DNA from: an uncultured Christensenellaceae bacterium
GTDB taxonomy: Bacteria; Bacillota; Clostridia; Christensenellales; UBA1242
DNA length: 8,305 nt
Reading direction: 5' to 3'
Assembly: GCA_949902685.1 (NCBI GenBank)
Contig: CATLDS010000015.1
Span: forward strand, 1 to 8,305
Below are positions 1 to 7,684 of this stretch, in pieces. How positions within the stretch are numbered: the first letter of the stretch is position 1; each line of letters starts with the position of its first letter. The notes under the pieces are model-generated. The model made no database searches, had not been told where the DNA came from, and saw only the letters and a list, made by a program, of their open reading frames with translations. The translations under genes and the position numbers were made by a program.

Positions 1-601
1 ATATAATAACAGTGATTATTGCAGAGGCAAGGCAGGTTATATTGAATGCAATAGCTGAATATTTGGTAGCAACGAAATAATCAGTAACAAAACTCAACAT
101 TATGAACGTTAGAACAAATCTTATAATCTGCTCTAATAACTCAGTCAAACCACAACTGAAATAATCATTTTGTCCCCACAATGCACCACGAAAGATTGCA
201 TAGATTGCACTAAACAATATAGAAGGTATCATTATTATTATTAGTTCAACGGCTCTGCTATCTGTTAGAACAATATTCCATACTGATTTTAGTAGTAAAA
301 TAATTATAGAACTGATACATGCCACAATTAAAGCCAGTATCAGTGATGAACCTACTACTCGATTACGTTTCTTAAGTTCGTTATTTGTCTCGTATTTTGA
401 TACCATTTTGGCAGTGGTGAGGGGTAGTCCACTAGCAATTAATGTCATAAAAATACTTAATATAGAAGATGCCATTTGGAAAAGTCCCAAACCCTCTGCA
501 CCCAACTTTCTAGTTAAAAATATTCTAAAAAAGAAACCTAACAATCGTGTTATCATGGTAAATATTGTAACTACGGCTACCGCTTTAAATATTGATTTCA
601 T
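1..601 (-). CDS. MurJ/SpoVB-type lipid flippase, N-terminal part (cut by window edge)
   Basis: Reading leftward from an ATG at 601, about 200 codons stay open to the window edge, so the 3' part is missing. The protein is strongly hydrophobic, with several membrane segments (roughly residues 5-25, 40-60, 83-103, 115-135 and 158-172). It carries marks of the MOP-superfamily polysaccharide/lipid II flippases: GAEGLGLFQM near residue 34, LIASGLPLTTAKMVSKYE near 54, and FRGALWGQND followed by ELLEQIIRF near 136-161. The last pattern resembles the SpoVB/YtgP branch more than classical MurJ. Family members flip lipid-linked cell-wall precursors across the cytoplasmic membrane, and SpoVB acts in spore cortex synthesis. 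The start is supported by AGGA (607-610 on the complement) five bases upstream. It is divergent from the LysM gene. Family is fairly certain; the exact substrate is not. Confidence 0.85.
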   Translation of the reverse strand, partial: MKSIFKAVAVVTIFTMITRLLGFFFRIFLTRKLGAEGLGLFQMASSILSIFMTLIASGLPLTTAKMVSKYETNNELKKRNRVVGSSLILALIVACISSIIILLLKSVWNIVLTDSRAVELIIIMIPSILFSAIYAIFRGALWGQNDYFSCGLTELLEQIIRFVLTFIMLSFVTDYFVATKYSAIAFNITCLASAIITVII

Positions 602-665
602 ACTTGTCCTAATCTAATATATAGAAATAGGGGTATCAATATGCGATTAATTTTTTAATTAGATA

Positions 666-675
666 GTACTAGTAC
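666..675. promoter_or_regulatory. Perfect 10-bp palindrome in divergent intergenic gap
   Basis: GTACTAGTAC is a perfect inverted repeat about midway between the flippase and LysM genes (gap 602-705), where an operator serving both could lie. No convincing -35/-10 pair was found on either strand in this gap. A TTGATA on the complement at 634-639 has no well-placed -10 box, and TATAAA at 695-700 sits only five bases before the LysM start. The role is a guess; a 10-bp palindrome in AT-rich DNA can arise by chance. Confidence 0.25.
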
Positions 676-705
676 AAAATTTCAATTCTATGAATATAAA
701 TAAAT

Positions 706-1014
706 ATGGAATTAAATTTAAGTAAAACTTTTTTGTATAGAATATCTCCGGGAGATACTTTGGCTAATATTTGTACGAGGTTTAATACTGATAAATCTAA
801 TATAATTAGGAACAATCCTAGTTTAGACTTGTATGTAGGCGAGATGGTTGAAATTAAGGTTAATGATTACATTGCTCATTTGGTTAAGCCGACAGAGACG
901 CTGGCGAGTATTGCTAAGATTTATGATACGACAGTACAAAAGATTGTTAATGACAACAATTTGAATGAAAGCAGATTATACATAGGGCAGTTGATTAAGA
1001 TATATGATAAATAA
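706..1014 (+). CDS. Small double-LysM protein without signal peptide
   Basis: This 102-residue protein consists almost entirely of two LysM domains, at about residues 10-51 and 57-100. Each shows the family pattern of an aromatic/basic start, a GDTL or TETL turn (residues 16-19 and 63-66), LANICTRF or LASIAKIY helices, an Asn-rich turn (NNPSL, NNLN) and a closing VGEMVEI or IGQLIKI strand. LysM domains bind N-acetylglucosamine polymers such as peptidoglycan. There is no signal peptide, membrane span or catalytic domain, so it is either cytoplasmic, deposited on a forespore from the mother-cell side (as the LysM proteins SafA and SpoVID are), or released in some other way. The chosen ATG lacks any Shine-Dalgarno sequence, and no better in-frame start exists upstream. 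It ends inside the terminator shared with the large membrane-protein gene. Confidence 0.85.
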   Translation: MELNLSKTFLYRISPGDTLANICTRFNTDKSNIIRNNPSLDLYVGEMVEIKVNDYIAHLVKPTETLASIAKIYDTTVQKIVNDNNLNESRLYIGQLIKIYDK

Positions 1015-1043
1015 ATAACACCTCGACCGAGGTGTTATTTATT
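1010..1043. terminator. Bidirectional intrinsic terminator between convergent genes
   Basis: A 15-bp perfect stem (1010-1024 pairing with 1029-1043) closes on a GACC loop, with core AACACCTC/GAGGTGTT. It is flanked by A/T-rich arms that give a U-rich tail on either strand. It contains the LysM stop codon and overlaps the stop codon of the leftward large gene, so one hairpin ends both convergent transcripts. Confidence 0.85.
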
Positions 1044-4000
1044 ATTTATCTGCTTCGTTATTAGATGTTTCAGGTGCATTATAACGCTCATTCTCTAGTT
1101 TCTTAATTAGACTATTTAGATATGCGTCAGTTTTAACGTACTCAATATCGCCTTCTATTCGGTTGATACTCAAACCAATATTAGCAGATAATTTTTGATT
1201 TTTCTTCATTTCTTTTTCAAGTTTAGCTATCTCTTTGCTGTCAGCACGTTTAATTTTCATATCACGAAGTTTGTTTAAGTCTTGTTTATAAGTTTCTTCA
1301 TATTTTACTCTTTCTGCTGATAGAGTAGCGAGTTCTTGATTTAATTCACGAAGTTTTGCTTCACGTTCAGTAGTTGCTTTTCTCATATAAACTTGCTTAG
1401 AAACGGTACGATTTCTATCATATTCGTTCTTAGATTTTTTCTTAGGTTTTCTCCATTTGACTTTCCTTACTAGCACACCTACGATTGCTATCACAATAGC
1501 CAATGCGAATAGGATTGTTGGTATAGCGAATATCCAAGCTTTATTATCGCTTGCTTCATCATCTTGTTCTTTATCGTCACTATCTTCATCTTTATCAACA
1601 GTGGTATTCTTTAAGACTAGGGTATAATCGCTATCTTTTATTCCATCGAAATTAGTAATACCTTCATCTACAAATTCAATTCCACCTATGAATATATCAC
1701 CTTTAACTGCATTGGTTGAACTACCTAACTCAAGACTTAGGTAAGAGGTGCAGTCTGTGTCTGGATTGAGATAGAATGTATATTCTCTCCAGCCGTCCTC
1801 AGTAATATTGCCAGGTTTATCATCTTCTTTAGATAAAACACCTGTGAATTTTTTGTCAAACCCAGATAGAGACAATGTTAATGCACTAGCCAAGTCATCT
1901 TCACACTCAAGATTTTGAACATATAGAGAAAGTACTAATTTATAGTAATTATCAGCAGTTAGGGTATACCCAACATTAGAATTAACTACATAATGTCCTG
2001 TTTCTATTGCTCGTACTCCCAATACATTATCTCCGCCAATTGAACGGAATGTATCTATGTTAGCACTATTGTTTAATACATTGCTATTGAGGGTAGGACT
2101 ATTTAAGTTGATAGTACCTATGGTAACATTCTCACCAGAGAACATTTCAGTTTTAGCGTAATCTGTATTGCTATTAGATGCTAATATGTTAGATAAATCA
2201 ACTTTAACAGTCTTATCACTTACCACTGCGTTATTGTAGTCTGTAGCGTCTGTTCTATCAGTACTGATTAGTTGATAATCGAAGTAAGCATCATCTAAAT
2301 ATACATAACCATAATTAGCACTGTTCAATTCTACTTTGATACCAATATCACATTTTTGATACCCTGTGTAGATGAAGAATTGAACTGTCTGCCAAGTATA
2401 CTCTGTATCAATAGTTATAGATTTTATTATGTTATCTTTATTATCTCTCTTGCTAAATAATGAAATTTTTGCAGGGGAATTTTGTGTTTGAACATTGAGG
2501 CTAAACTTATGGTAAGTTTTCTTCTCTAGAGTCTTTGTCTTGCTTGTATAACTCAACGTATCAGCGGTTGAATTATACATCATCAGTATGTTGTTGTTAA
2601 GTACAGAATTACTCTGTATGCCAGGAGTTCTAGGATTAATAAATAATGATTTATCTAATTCGTCAAATTGACTGGTATTAACTACTCCATAATACTGTTG
2701 ATTTTCACCAGTCACTACATCCCAGTTGATTGGAGTAGCAGGGTAAGGATTAGATACGTTTGATATTTTTAGTCCATTGAAGTTACCATTATCTAGCATG
2801 AAGTCGCTACTAGAAGCAATATTGTTTGTGGCTAGATTAGTTTTATTTGAGTCACTAGCAGATTCAAATTCTGCATATGTTGCGTTAGCAATAGTGACAC
2901 TGCTAATGTAAAGTTCACCTGTAGTCTTGTTCTCGCTATCACCTAGAGATGCAACTAATCTATAAGTTTTATCTTGAAGTGGACTAGAGTTAATGTAGAA
3001 TGAATATTTTTGATAGTTATTTGTTATAGAACTATTAGTATTGGTAGTAATGCTTGTAGATAAGTTATTCTTAGCATCTGTTACATTATTACCTTTCTCA
3101 TCAGTCTCTTTCAAAGAGATTGTTGCTTTGCCAGAGATATTCAGTGCTTTTGCTGTTACAGTTACTTTATATACGTTATTTTTTGTAAAATTAAAGAAAT
3201 TAGCATTAGTTGAATATTCAGCATAAGTTTTCTGTTTATTTTCTATCTTAAAGGCTGTATCAATAGTTCTGTCACTTGCTTCATTGTTCGTGCTAGCATC
3301 AACCATGCTGGAGTAGGAGTACTCTGGGCCAGATTTTCCACTTTCAAAATCTGTTTGATAGAAGGTATTTGCTACAACTACACGAGTATCTAGTTTGCTA
3401 TCAAGAGTAAGGTCTGTCTCATTACGGGTAGAAGCGGATAGGTTGTTTAGTCGTTTTGTGTACTCTTTACTATTTAATTCAAGTGCACACAAGTTATCGA
3501 AATATACAGCCCCGTTACCATTTAGATACATTCCTAGTTTCAAATTTCTAGCAGAAGTAGAAGTTTTAATAAAGAAAGTATAGGTTGTCCAGTTGTTCAT
3601 AGAACTGATATTTTGGATACTTGCTACGATTTCCTTGTCATCTATAAGATAAAGGTTGGCTATTCCATCCGCATTACTTGTATATATGTCTGCTGATATG
3701 GCGAAGTAAGAATCTGCCCCCATGTTGATAGTAGAGTTGGTCAAATATCCAACATGAGTAGAATTTTTACTAGATATCTGCAGTACAAAAGTATCATCAG
3801 CTAAAGGATTTTGTGCAATGTCAGTATCCTTTACGCTGATAACTCCAGCCTCTGCATTTACATTGTCTGCATTAACGCTGTTGAAGCTAGGGTCAGCCAA
3901 TGTATATCCACTAGGAGCGAAAGGAAATTCATTCTTAGTGTTGGAATTAAAATTAGCGTTCTCGATGGTAATATTTTTAGAATTATCGGTCGTGTACGCA

Positions 4001-4116
4001 TATACTCCCAGCTTATTAGGAAGCATATTAATTAGTCCTATAGCGGATAATAAAAATAAAACAAATGTAAGTATTCCGCAAATAGATTTTTTCATAGTTA
4101 TTTTAGTATTGTTCAT
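1042..4116 (-). CDS. Large type I surface protein: CBM-like modules, one membrane span, cytoplasmic coiled coil
   Basis: I do not recognise this 1024-residue protein as a named family. Residues 1-40 look like a signal peptide: basic start, hydrophobic core ICGILTFVLFLLSAIGLI, possible cleavage after VYA at 38-40. Residues about 55-818 are Asn/Ser/Thr-rich, beta-rich and predicted extracellular, with about four related modules resembling jelly-roll carbohydrate-binding domains. Each ends in a Y-x-F-hydrophobic strand and a VYFDNL, LYISSV, VYLDDA or IFIGGI strand. An acidic linker (841-858) precedes one membrane span (about 860-883). It is followed by a basic stop-transfer stretch (884-897) and a charged coiled coil (about 915-1010, rich in Lys, Glu and Leu). 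AAGAGG lies five bases before the start. It stands alone in its unit. An adhesin or glycan sensor passing a signal inward, or an envelope scaffold, would fit the layout; that is inference. Confidence 0.85.
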   Translation of the reverse strand: MNNTKITMKKSICGILTFVLFLLSAIGLINMLPNKLGVYAYTTDNSKNITIENANFNSNTKNEFPFAPSGYTLADPSFNSVNADNVNAEAGVISVKDTDIAQNPLADDTFVLQISSKNSTHVGYLTNSTINMGADSYFAISADIYTSNADGIANLYLIDDKEIVASIQNISSMNNWTTYTFFIKTSTSARNLKLGMYLNGNGAVYFDNLCALELNSKEYTKRLNNLSASTRNETDLTLDSKLDTRVVVANTFYQTDFESGKSGPEYSYSSMVDASTNNEASDRTIDTAFKIENKQKTYAEYSTNANFFNFTKNNVYKVTVTAKALNISGKATISLKETDEKGNNVTDAKNNLSTSITTNTNSSITNNYQKYSFYINSSPLQDKTYRLVASLGDSENKTTGELYISSVTIANATYAEFESASDSNKTNLATNNIASSSDFMLDNGNFNGLKISNVSNPYPATPINWDVVTGENQQYYGVVNTSQFDELDKSLFINPRTPGIQSNSVLNNNILMMYNSTADTLSYTSKTKTLEKKTYHKFSLNVQTQNSPAKISLFSKRDNKDNIIKSITIDTEYTWQTVQFFIYTGYQKCDIGIKVELNSANYGYVYLDDAYFDYQLISTDRTDATDYNNAVVSDKTVKVDLSNILASNSNTDYAKTEMFSGENVTIGTINLNSPTLNSNVLNNSANIDTFRSIGGDNVLGVRAIETGHYVVNSNVGYTLTADNYYKLVLSLYVQNLECEDDLASALTLSLSGFDKKFTGVLSKEDDKPGNITEDGWREYTFYLNPDTDCTSYLSLELGSSTNAVKGDIFIGGIEFVDEGITNFDGIKDSDYTLVLKNTTVDKDEDSDDKEQDDEASDNKAWIFAIPTILFALAIVIAIVGVLVRKVKWRKPKKKSKNEYDRNRTVSKQVYMRKATTEREAKLRELNQELATLSAERVKYEETYKQDLNKLRDMKIKRADSKEIAKLEKEMKKNQKLSANIGLSINRIEGDIEYVKTDAYLNSLIKKLENERYNAPETSNNEADK
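1663..3954 (-). repeat. Four divergent protein-level modules in the large surface protein
   Basis: By eye, four units recur at about residues 55-215, 245-412, 440-617 and 660-818. Units 1 and 3 open alike (NANFNS and NGNFNG, then a Pro-containing stretch and GVISV or GVVNT). All four have a central strand of the type YFAISADIYT, VYKVTVTAKA, YHKFSLNVQT or YYKLVLSLYV. About 35-60 residues later comes WTTYTFFI, YQKYSFYI, WQTVQFFI or WREYTFYL, and then a L-x-L-x-L-type strand and the closing VYFD/LYIS/VYLD/IFIG strand. This pattern is typical of galactose-binding-like folds. The DNA itself is not obviously repetitive, so the duplication is old. Boundaries are approximate. Confidence 0.55.
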
Positions 4117-4146
4117 TCTAACCTCTTAAATAATTATTGCTAATTT

Positions 4147-4176
4147 ATTATAATATAAACATAAAAAAAATGCAAA
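4147..4176 (-). promoter_or_regulatory. Candidate promoter of the large surface-protein gene
   Basis: On the complement, a perfect TATAAT (4152-4147) lies 18 bases after TTTGCA (4176-4171), a 4-of-6 match to the -35 consensus. The -10 box is 30 bases before the start codon, leaving room for the AAGAGG ribosome-binding site. The same ATTATAAT core gives TATAAT on the other strand (4149-4154), where TTAAAT (4126-4131) at 17 bases could serve as a weak -35 box for the transporter genes. The surrounding gap is almost pure A/T, so chance matches are likely. Confidence 0.45.
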
Positions 4177-4207
4177 TAAAATTGATAATAATGAACACAA
4201 TAAACAC

Positions 4208-4570
4208 ATGAAAAAAGTTAAAAAATTTCATATTGTGCTCTTTGGTGCATTGATAGGAGTTATCAATGGATTTTTTGGTGGAGGCGGAGGTATGGTAGTA
4301 GTGCCATTACTCACGAAAATGTTTGGTATGGAGCAAAAAAAAGCACAGGCTACGGCATTATTCGTAATCCTACCAATTAGCTTAGTGAGTACTATTGTAT
4401 ATATGTGCTATAACTCGATAAATTTTGCTACTGGTTGGCCTGTTATAATGGGAATTGTTTTAGGAGGAGTGATAGGAGCAACCATGTTAAATAAACTCAA
4501 TAATAATGTTGTACGAGGTATTTTTGTATTTTTTATGTTACTTGGTGGCGCGGGTATGTTGTTTTTATAG
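4208..4570 (+). CDS. TauE/SafE (TSUP) transporter, N-terminal half protein
   Basis: This 120-residue membrane protein has four likely spans (about 8-24, 47-66, 74-93 and 101-119). Near its start it has the glycine-rich turn FFGGGGGMVVVPLL (22-35), and then KAQATALFVILP (45-56), both typical of the repeated half of TauE/SafE (DUF81/TSUP, COG0730) permeases. Full-length members are about 250 residues with two such halves and move sulfur-containing or organic anions such as sulfite, sulfoacetate or taurine-derived compounds. This gene holds only the first half. The next gene supplies the second, nine bases downstream, and the two probably assemble as a heterodimer. No Shine-Dalgarno sequence precedes the ATG, although it opens the unit. 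The substrate cannot be told from sequence. Confidence 0.87.
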   Translation: MKKVKKFHIVLFGALIGVINGFFGGGGGMVVVPLLTKMFGMEQKKAQATALFVILPISLVSTIVYMCYNSINFATGWPVIMGIVLGGVIGATMLNKLNNNVVRGIFVFFMLLGGAGMLFL

Positions 4571-4573
4571 GAG
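4569..4573 (+). promoter_or_regulatory. Ribosome-binding site overlapping the upstream stop codon
   Basis: AGGAG shares its first two bases with the TAG stop of the first transporter half and lies six bases before the ATG of the second. This layout favours coupled, balanced translation of the two halves. It also argues that they are two true genes and not one broken gene, because a simple frameshift would not normally leave a well-placed ribosome-binding site and start. Confidence 0.75.
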
Positions 4574-4579
4574 TGTATT

Positions 4580-4969
4580 ATGATTTTCTGGGAGATTATA
4601 GCTGGAGTACTAGGAGGTACGGTTGGAGGTATGGGAATGGGTGGCGGAACACTCACTATTCCAATACTTACGATTTTTCTTAAATTTCAACAACTGACTG
4701 CACAAGGTATCAATTTAATCGCTTTTTTACCGATGTCGATAGTTGCACTAATAATACACTCGAAAAATCATCTGGTAGCATACAAAGAAACATGGTTATT
4801 AGCTCTCGTTGGTTGCATATTTAGTGTGGGTGGAGCGTTGCTAGCCAATCAACTATCTAACATTATTCTTAAGAAAATGTTTGCATTGTTTTTAATAGGT
4901 TTAGGTATATGGCAATTAGTTGAGATGATTAAGTTGCACAAATCTCAAAAAACTTCTAAAAAAGAATAG
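4580..4969 (+). CDS. TauE/SafE (TSUP) transporter, C-terminal half protein
   Basis: This 129-residue membrane protein is the partner of the preceding gene. It shows the same fold signature: GGTVGGMGMGGGTLTIPIL (12-30) in the first span, then AQGINLIAFLPMS (41-53). Further spans lie at about 70-88 and 95-113, and it ends in a short basic tail (HKSQKTSKKE) that is probably cytoplasmic. The repeat of a Gly-rich span followed by an A-Q-(A/G)-x-x-L helix in both proteins reflects the internal duplication of the family. Here it is divided over two reading frames instead of fused. Translation should be coupled to the first half. The 3' end overlaps the end of the convergent SPOR gene by 25 bp. Family assignment is strong; substrate is unknown. 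Confidence 0.87.
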   Translation: MIFWEIIAGVLGGTVGGMGMGGGTLTIPILTIFLKFQQLTAQGINLIAFLPMSIVALIIHSKNHLVAYKETWLLALVGCIFSVGGALLANQLSNIILKKMFALFLIGLGIWQLVEMIKLHKSQKTSKKE

Positions 4970-5676
4970 TGTGATATTACGATTTTAATCAATTTGTAAC
5001 GCAATATGTATTGAGTATTAGAATTATCGACTTCACTGCTTAGTTCTTTAATATCATCATTTATGTCGCATATGATGGAAGCTATATTGGTATCGTTTCT
5101 AAAATTTTGATTAAATTTGCTATAAACTTTATCATAGTTAGTTTTCATTGTTTTTAAATTAAGACTGAATTCGCTTAAGTTAATTTGGTTACTTTCGAAT
5201 CTGGTGATTGCGTCATACAGACCATTGATTAGTATTGAGTTCTCTTTGATGGTCTTTTCCACAAGTGAATTTTGTTCATTCGTTAGAGTTTTTGTTTTTA
5301 TAAATTTATGTACTTCTAATGTGAAAACATTGGCAGTAGGGTAATCGTTCTTTAAATTCTCACATACCGCTTCAGCTTCTTTTATATTTGGATAATAGGA
5401 TGCCAATACATGATAGTATCCGTCATAATAGATATAGCCAGCTGCATTTTTTTGTTGAAGTTCGTTTGATAGTTTGCTTGCCTCACCATAATTCAGCAGT
5501 GATTTAATTTGGACAAAATATAGTTTAGTGCTATTTACTTTATTGGGTTGCAAAAAAACGGCTAAACCTAGCAAAATTATGATAAAAATGAACACTATAG
5601 TGTAAGAAAACCCCGATTTTGAGTGAATTCGTTTTCTATATACGTTGTAATCAAATGAATAGGACATACTTATCAT
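4945..5676 (-). CDS. SPOR-domain membrane protein with helical C-terminal region
   Basis: This 243-residue protein has a basic N-terminus (YRKRIHSK), one membrane span at about 24-43 and an extracytoplasmic remainder. Residues about 51-122 look like a SPOR domain: KLYFVQIKS, then EASKLSNELQQKNAAGYIYYDGYYHVLASY in outline, then IKEAEAVCENLK and YPTANVFTLEV. SPOR domains bind peptidoglycan stripped of stem peptides, at septa or around forespores. The remaining 120 residues are mostly helical and unrecognised. No Shine-Dalgarno sequence precedes either the first ATG (5676) or the alternative at residue 4 (5667), so the start is uncertain by three residues. It is divergent from groES and overlaps the transporter gene at its 3' end. 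No enzymatic domain is visible. Confidence 0.8.
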   Translation of the reverse strand: MISMSYSFDYNVYRKRIHSKSGFSYTIVFIFIIILLGLAVFLQPNKVNSTKLYFVQIKSLLNYGEASKLSNELQQKNAAGYIYYDGYYHVLASYYPNIKEAEAVCENLKNDYPTANVFTLEVHKFIKTKTLTNEQNSLVEKTIKENSILINGLYDAITRFESNQINLSEFSLNLKTMKTNYDKVYSKFNQNFRNDTNIASIICDINDDIKELSSEVDNSNTQYILRYKLIKIVISHYSFLEVF

Positions 5677-5717
5677 ACTAAATAAACATTAGATTTATGA
5701 AAAATGTCATGTTTAAG

Positions 5718-5745
5718 TTAGAATTCTGTCTAGTGTGTCTATAAT
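5718..5745 (+). promoter_or_regulatory. Candidate groESL promoter
   Basis: A perfect TATAAT (5740-5745) lies 16 bases after TTAGAA (5718-5723), a poor -35 match. A transcript would start near 5752, just at the AGGAGG (5752-5757) of groES, giving a very short leader. That makes either the exact start point or this promoter doubtful. No CIRCE inverted repeat (TTAGCACTC/GAGTGCTAA) and no CtsR heptad repeat is visible between 5677 and 5762. Confidence 0.45.
5727..5741 (+). promoter_or_regulatory. Direct repeat TGTCTA at 9-bp spacing beside the groES -10 box
   Basis: TGTCTA occurs at 5727-5732 and again at 5736-5741, where it runs into the -10 box. A third TGTC is at 5705-5708. A binding site at this position could block polymerase, but the repeat is short and a regulator is only conjectured. 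Confidence 0.2.
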
Positions 5746-5762
5746 CAAGGCAGGAGGAAAGA

Positions 5763-7641
<1,879 letters not shown>

Positions 7642-7648
7642 AATATGT

Positions 7649-7676
7649 AAAAAACACGGTGAAAACCGTGTTTTTT
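7649..7676. terminator. Bidirectional intrinsic terminator between groEL and valS
   Basis: A 12-bp perfect stem (7649-7660 with 7665-7676) closes on a GAAA tetraloop, with core CACGGT/ACCGTG and runs of A on the left and T on the right. This gives a U-tract on either strand. It lies between the groEL stop and the valS stop (on the complement), and so serves both convergent units. Confidence 0.88.
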
Positions 7677-7684
7677 CTATTGAT

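Noticed and set aside
408..617. Rightward 69-codon reading frame
   Set aside because: It lies antisense to the flippase gene, whose protein shows clear family motifs; the rightward frame has no domain signal.
3041..4129. Several rightward frames inside the large surface-protein gene
   Set aside because: Antisense to a 1024-codon frame with signal peptide, modules and ribosome-binding site; the shadow products show no domain.
4191..4211. Six-codon mini-frame (MNTINT) whose stop overlaps the start of the first transporter half as ATGA
   Set aside because: It has no ribosome-binding site and its composition is what AT-rich DNA gives by chance; a leader peptide cannot be supported.
4408..4656. 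Leftward 82-codon reading frame with Pro-rich product
   Set aside because: It is the antisense of glycine-rich transporter codons (Gly codons read as Pro) and has no start signal.
4208..4969. Single TauE/SafE gene broken by a frameshift
   Set aside because: The second half has its own AGGAG and ATG at good spacing, and both halves begin and end at natural domain limits, which fits two genes better than a lesion.
5718..5745. Possible CIRCE element starting TTAG in the groES upstream region
   Set aside because: Only the first four bases match; the GAGTGCTAA half-site is absent at the right spacing.
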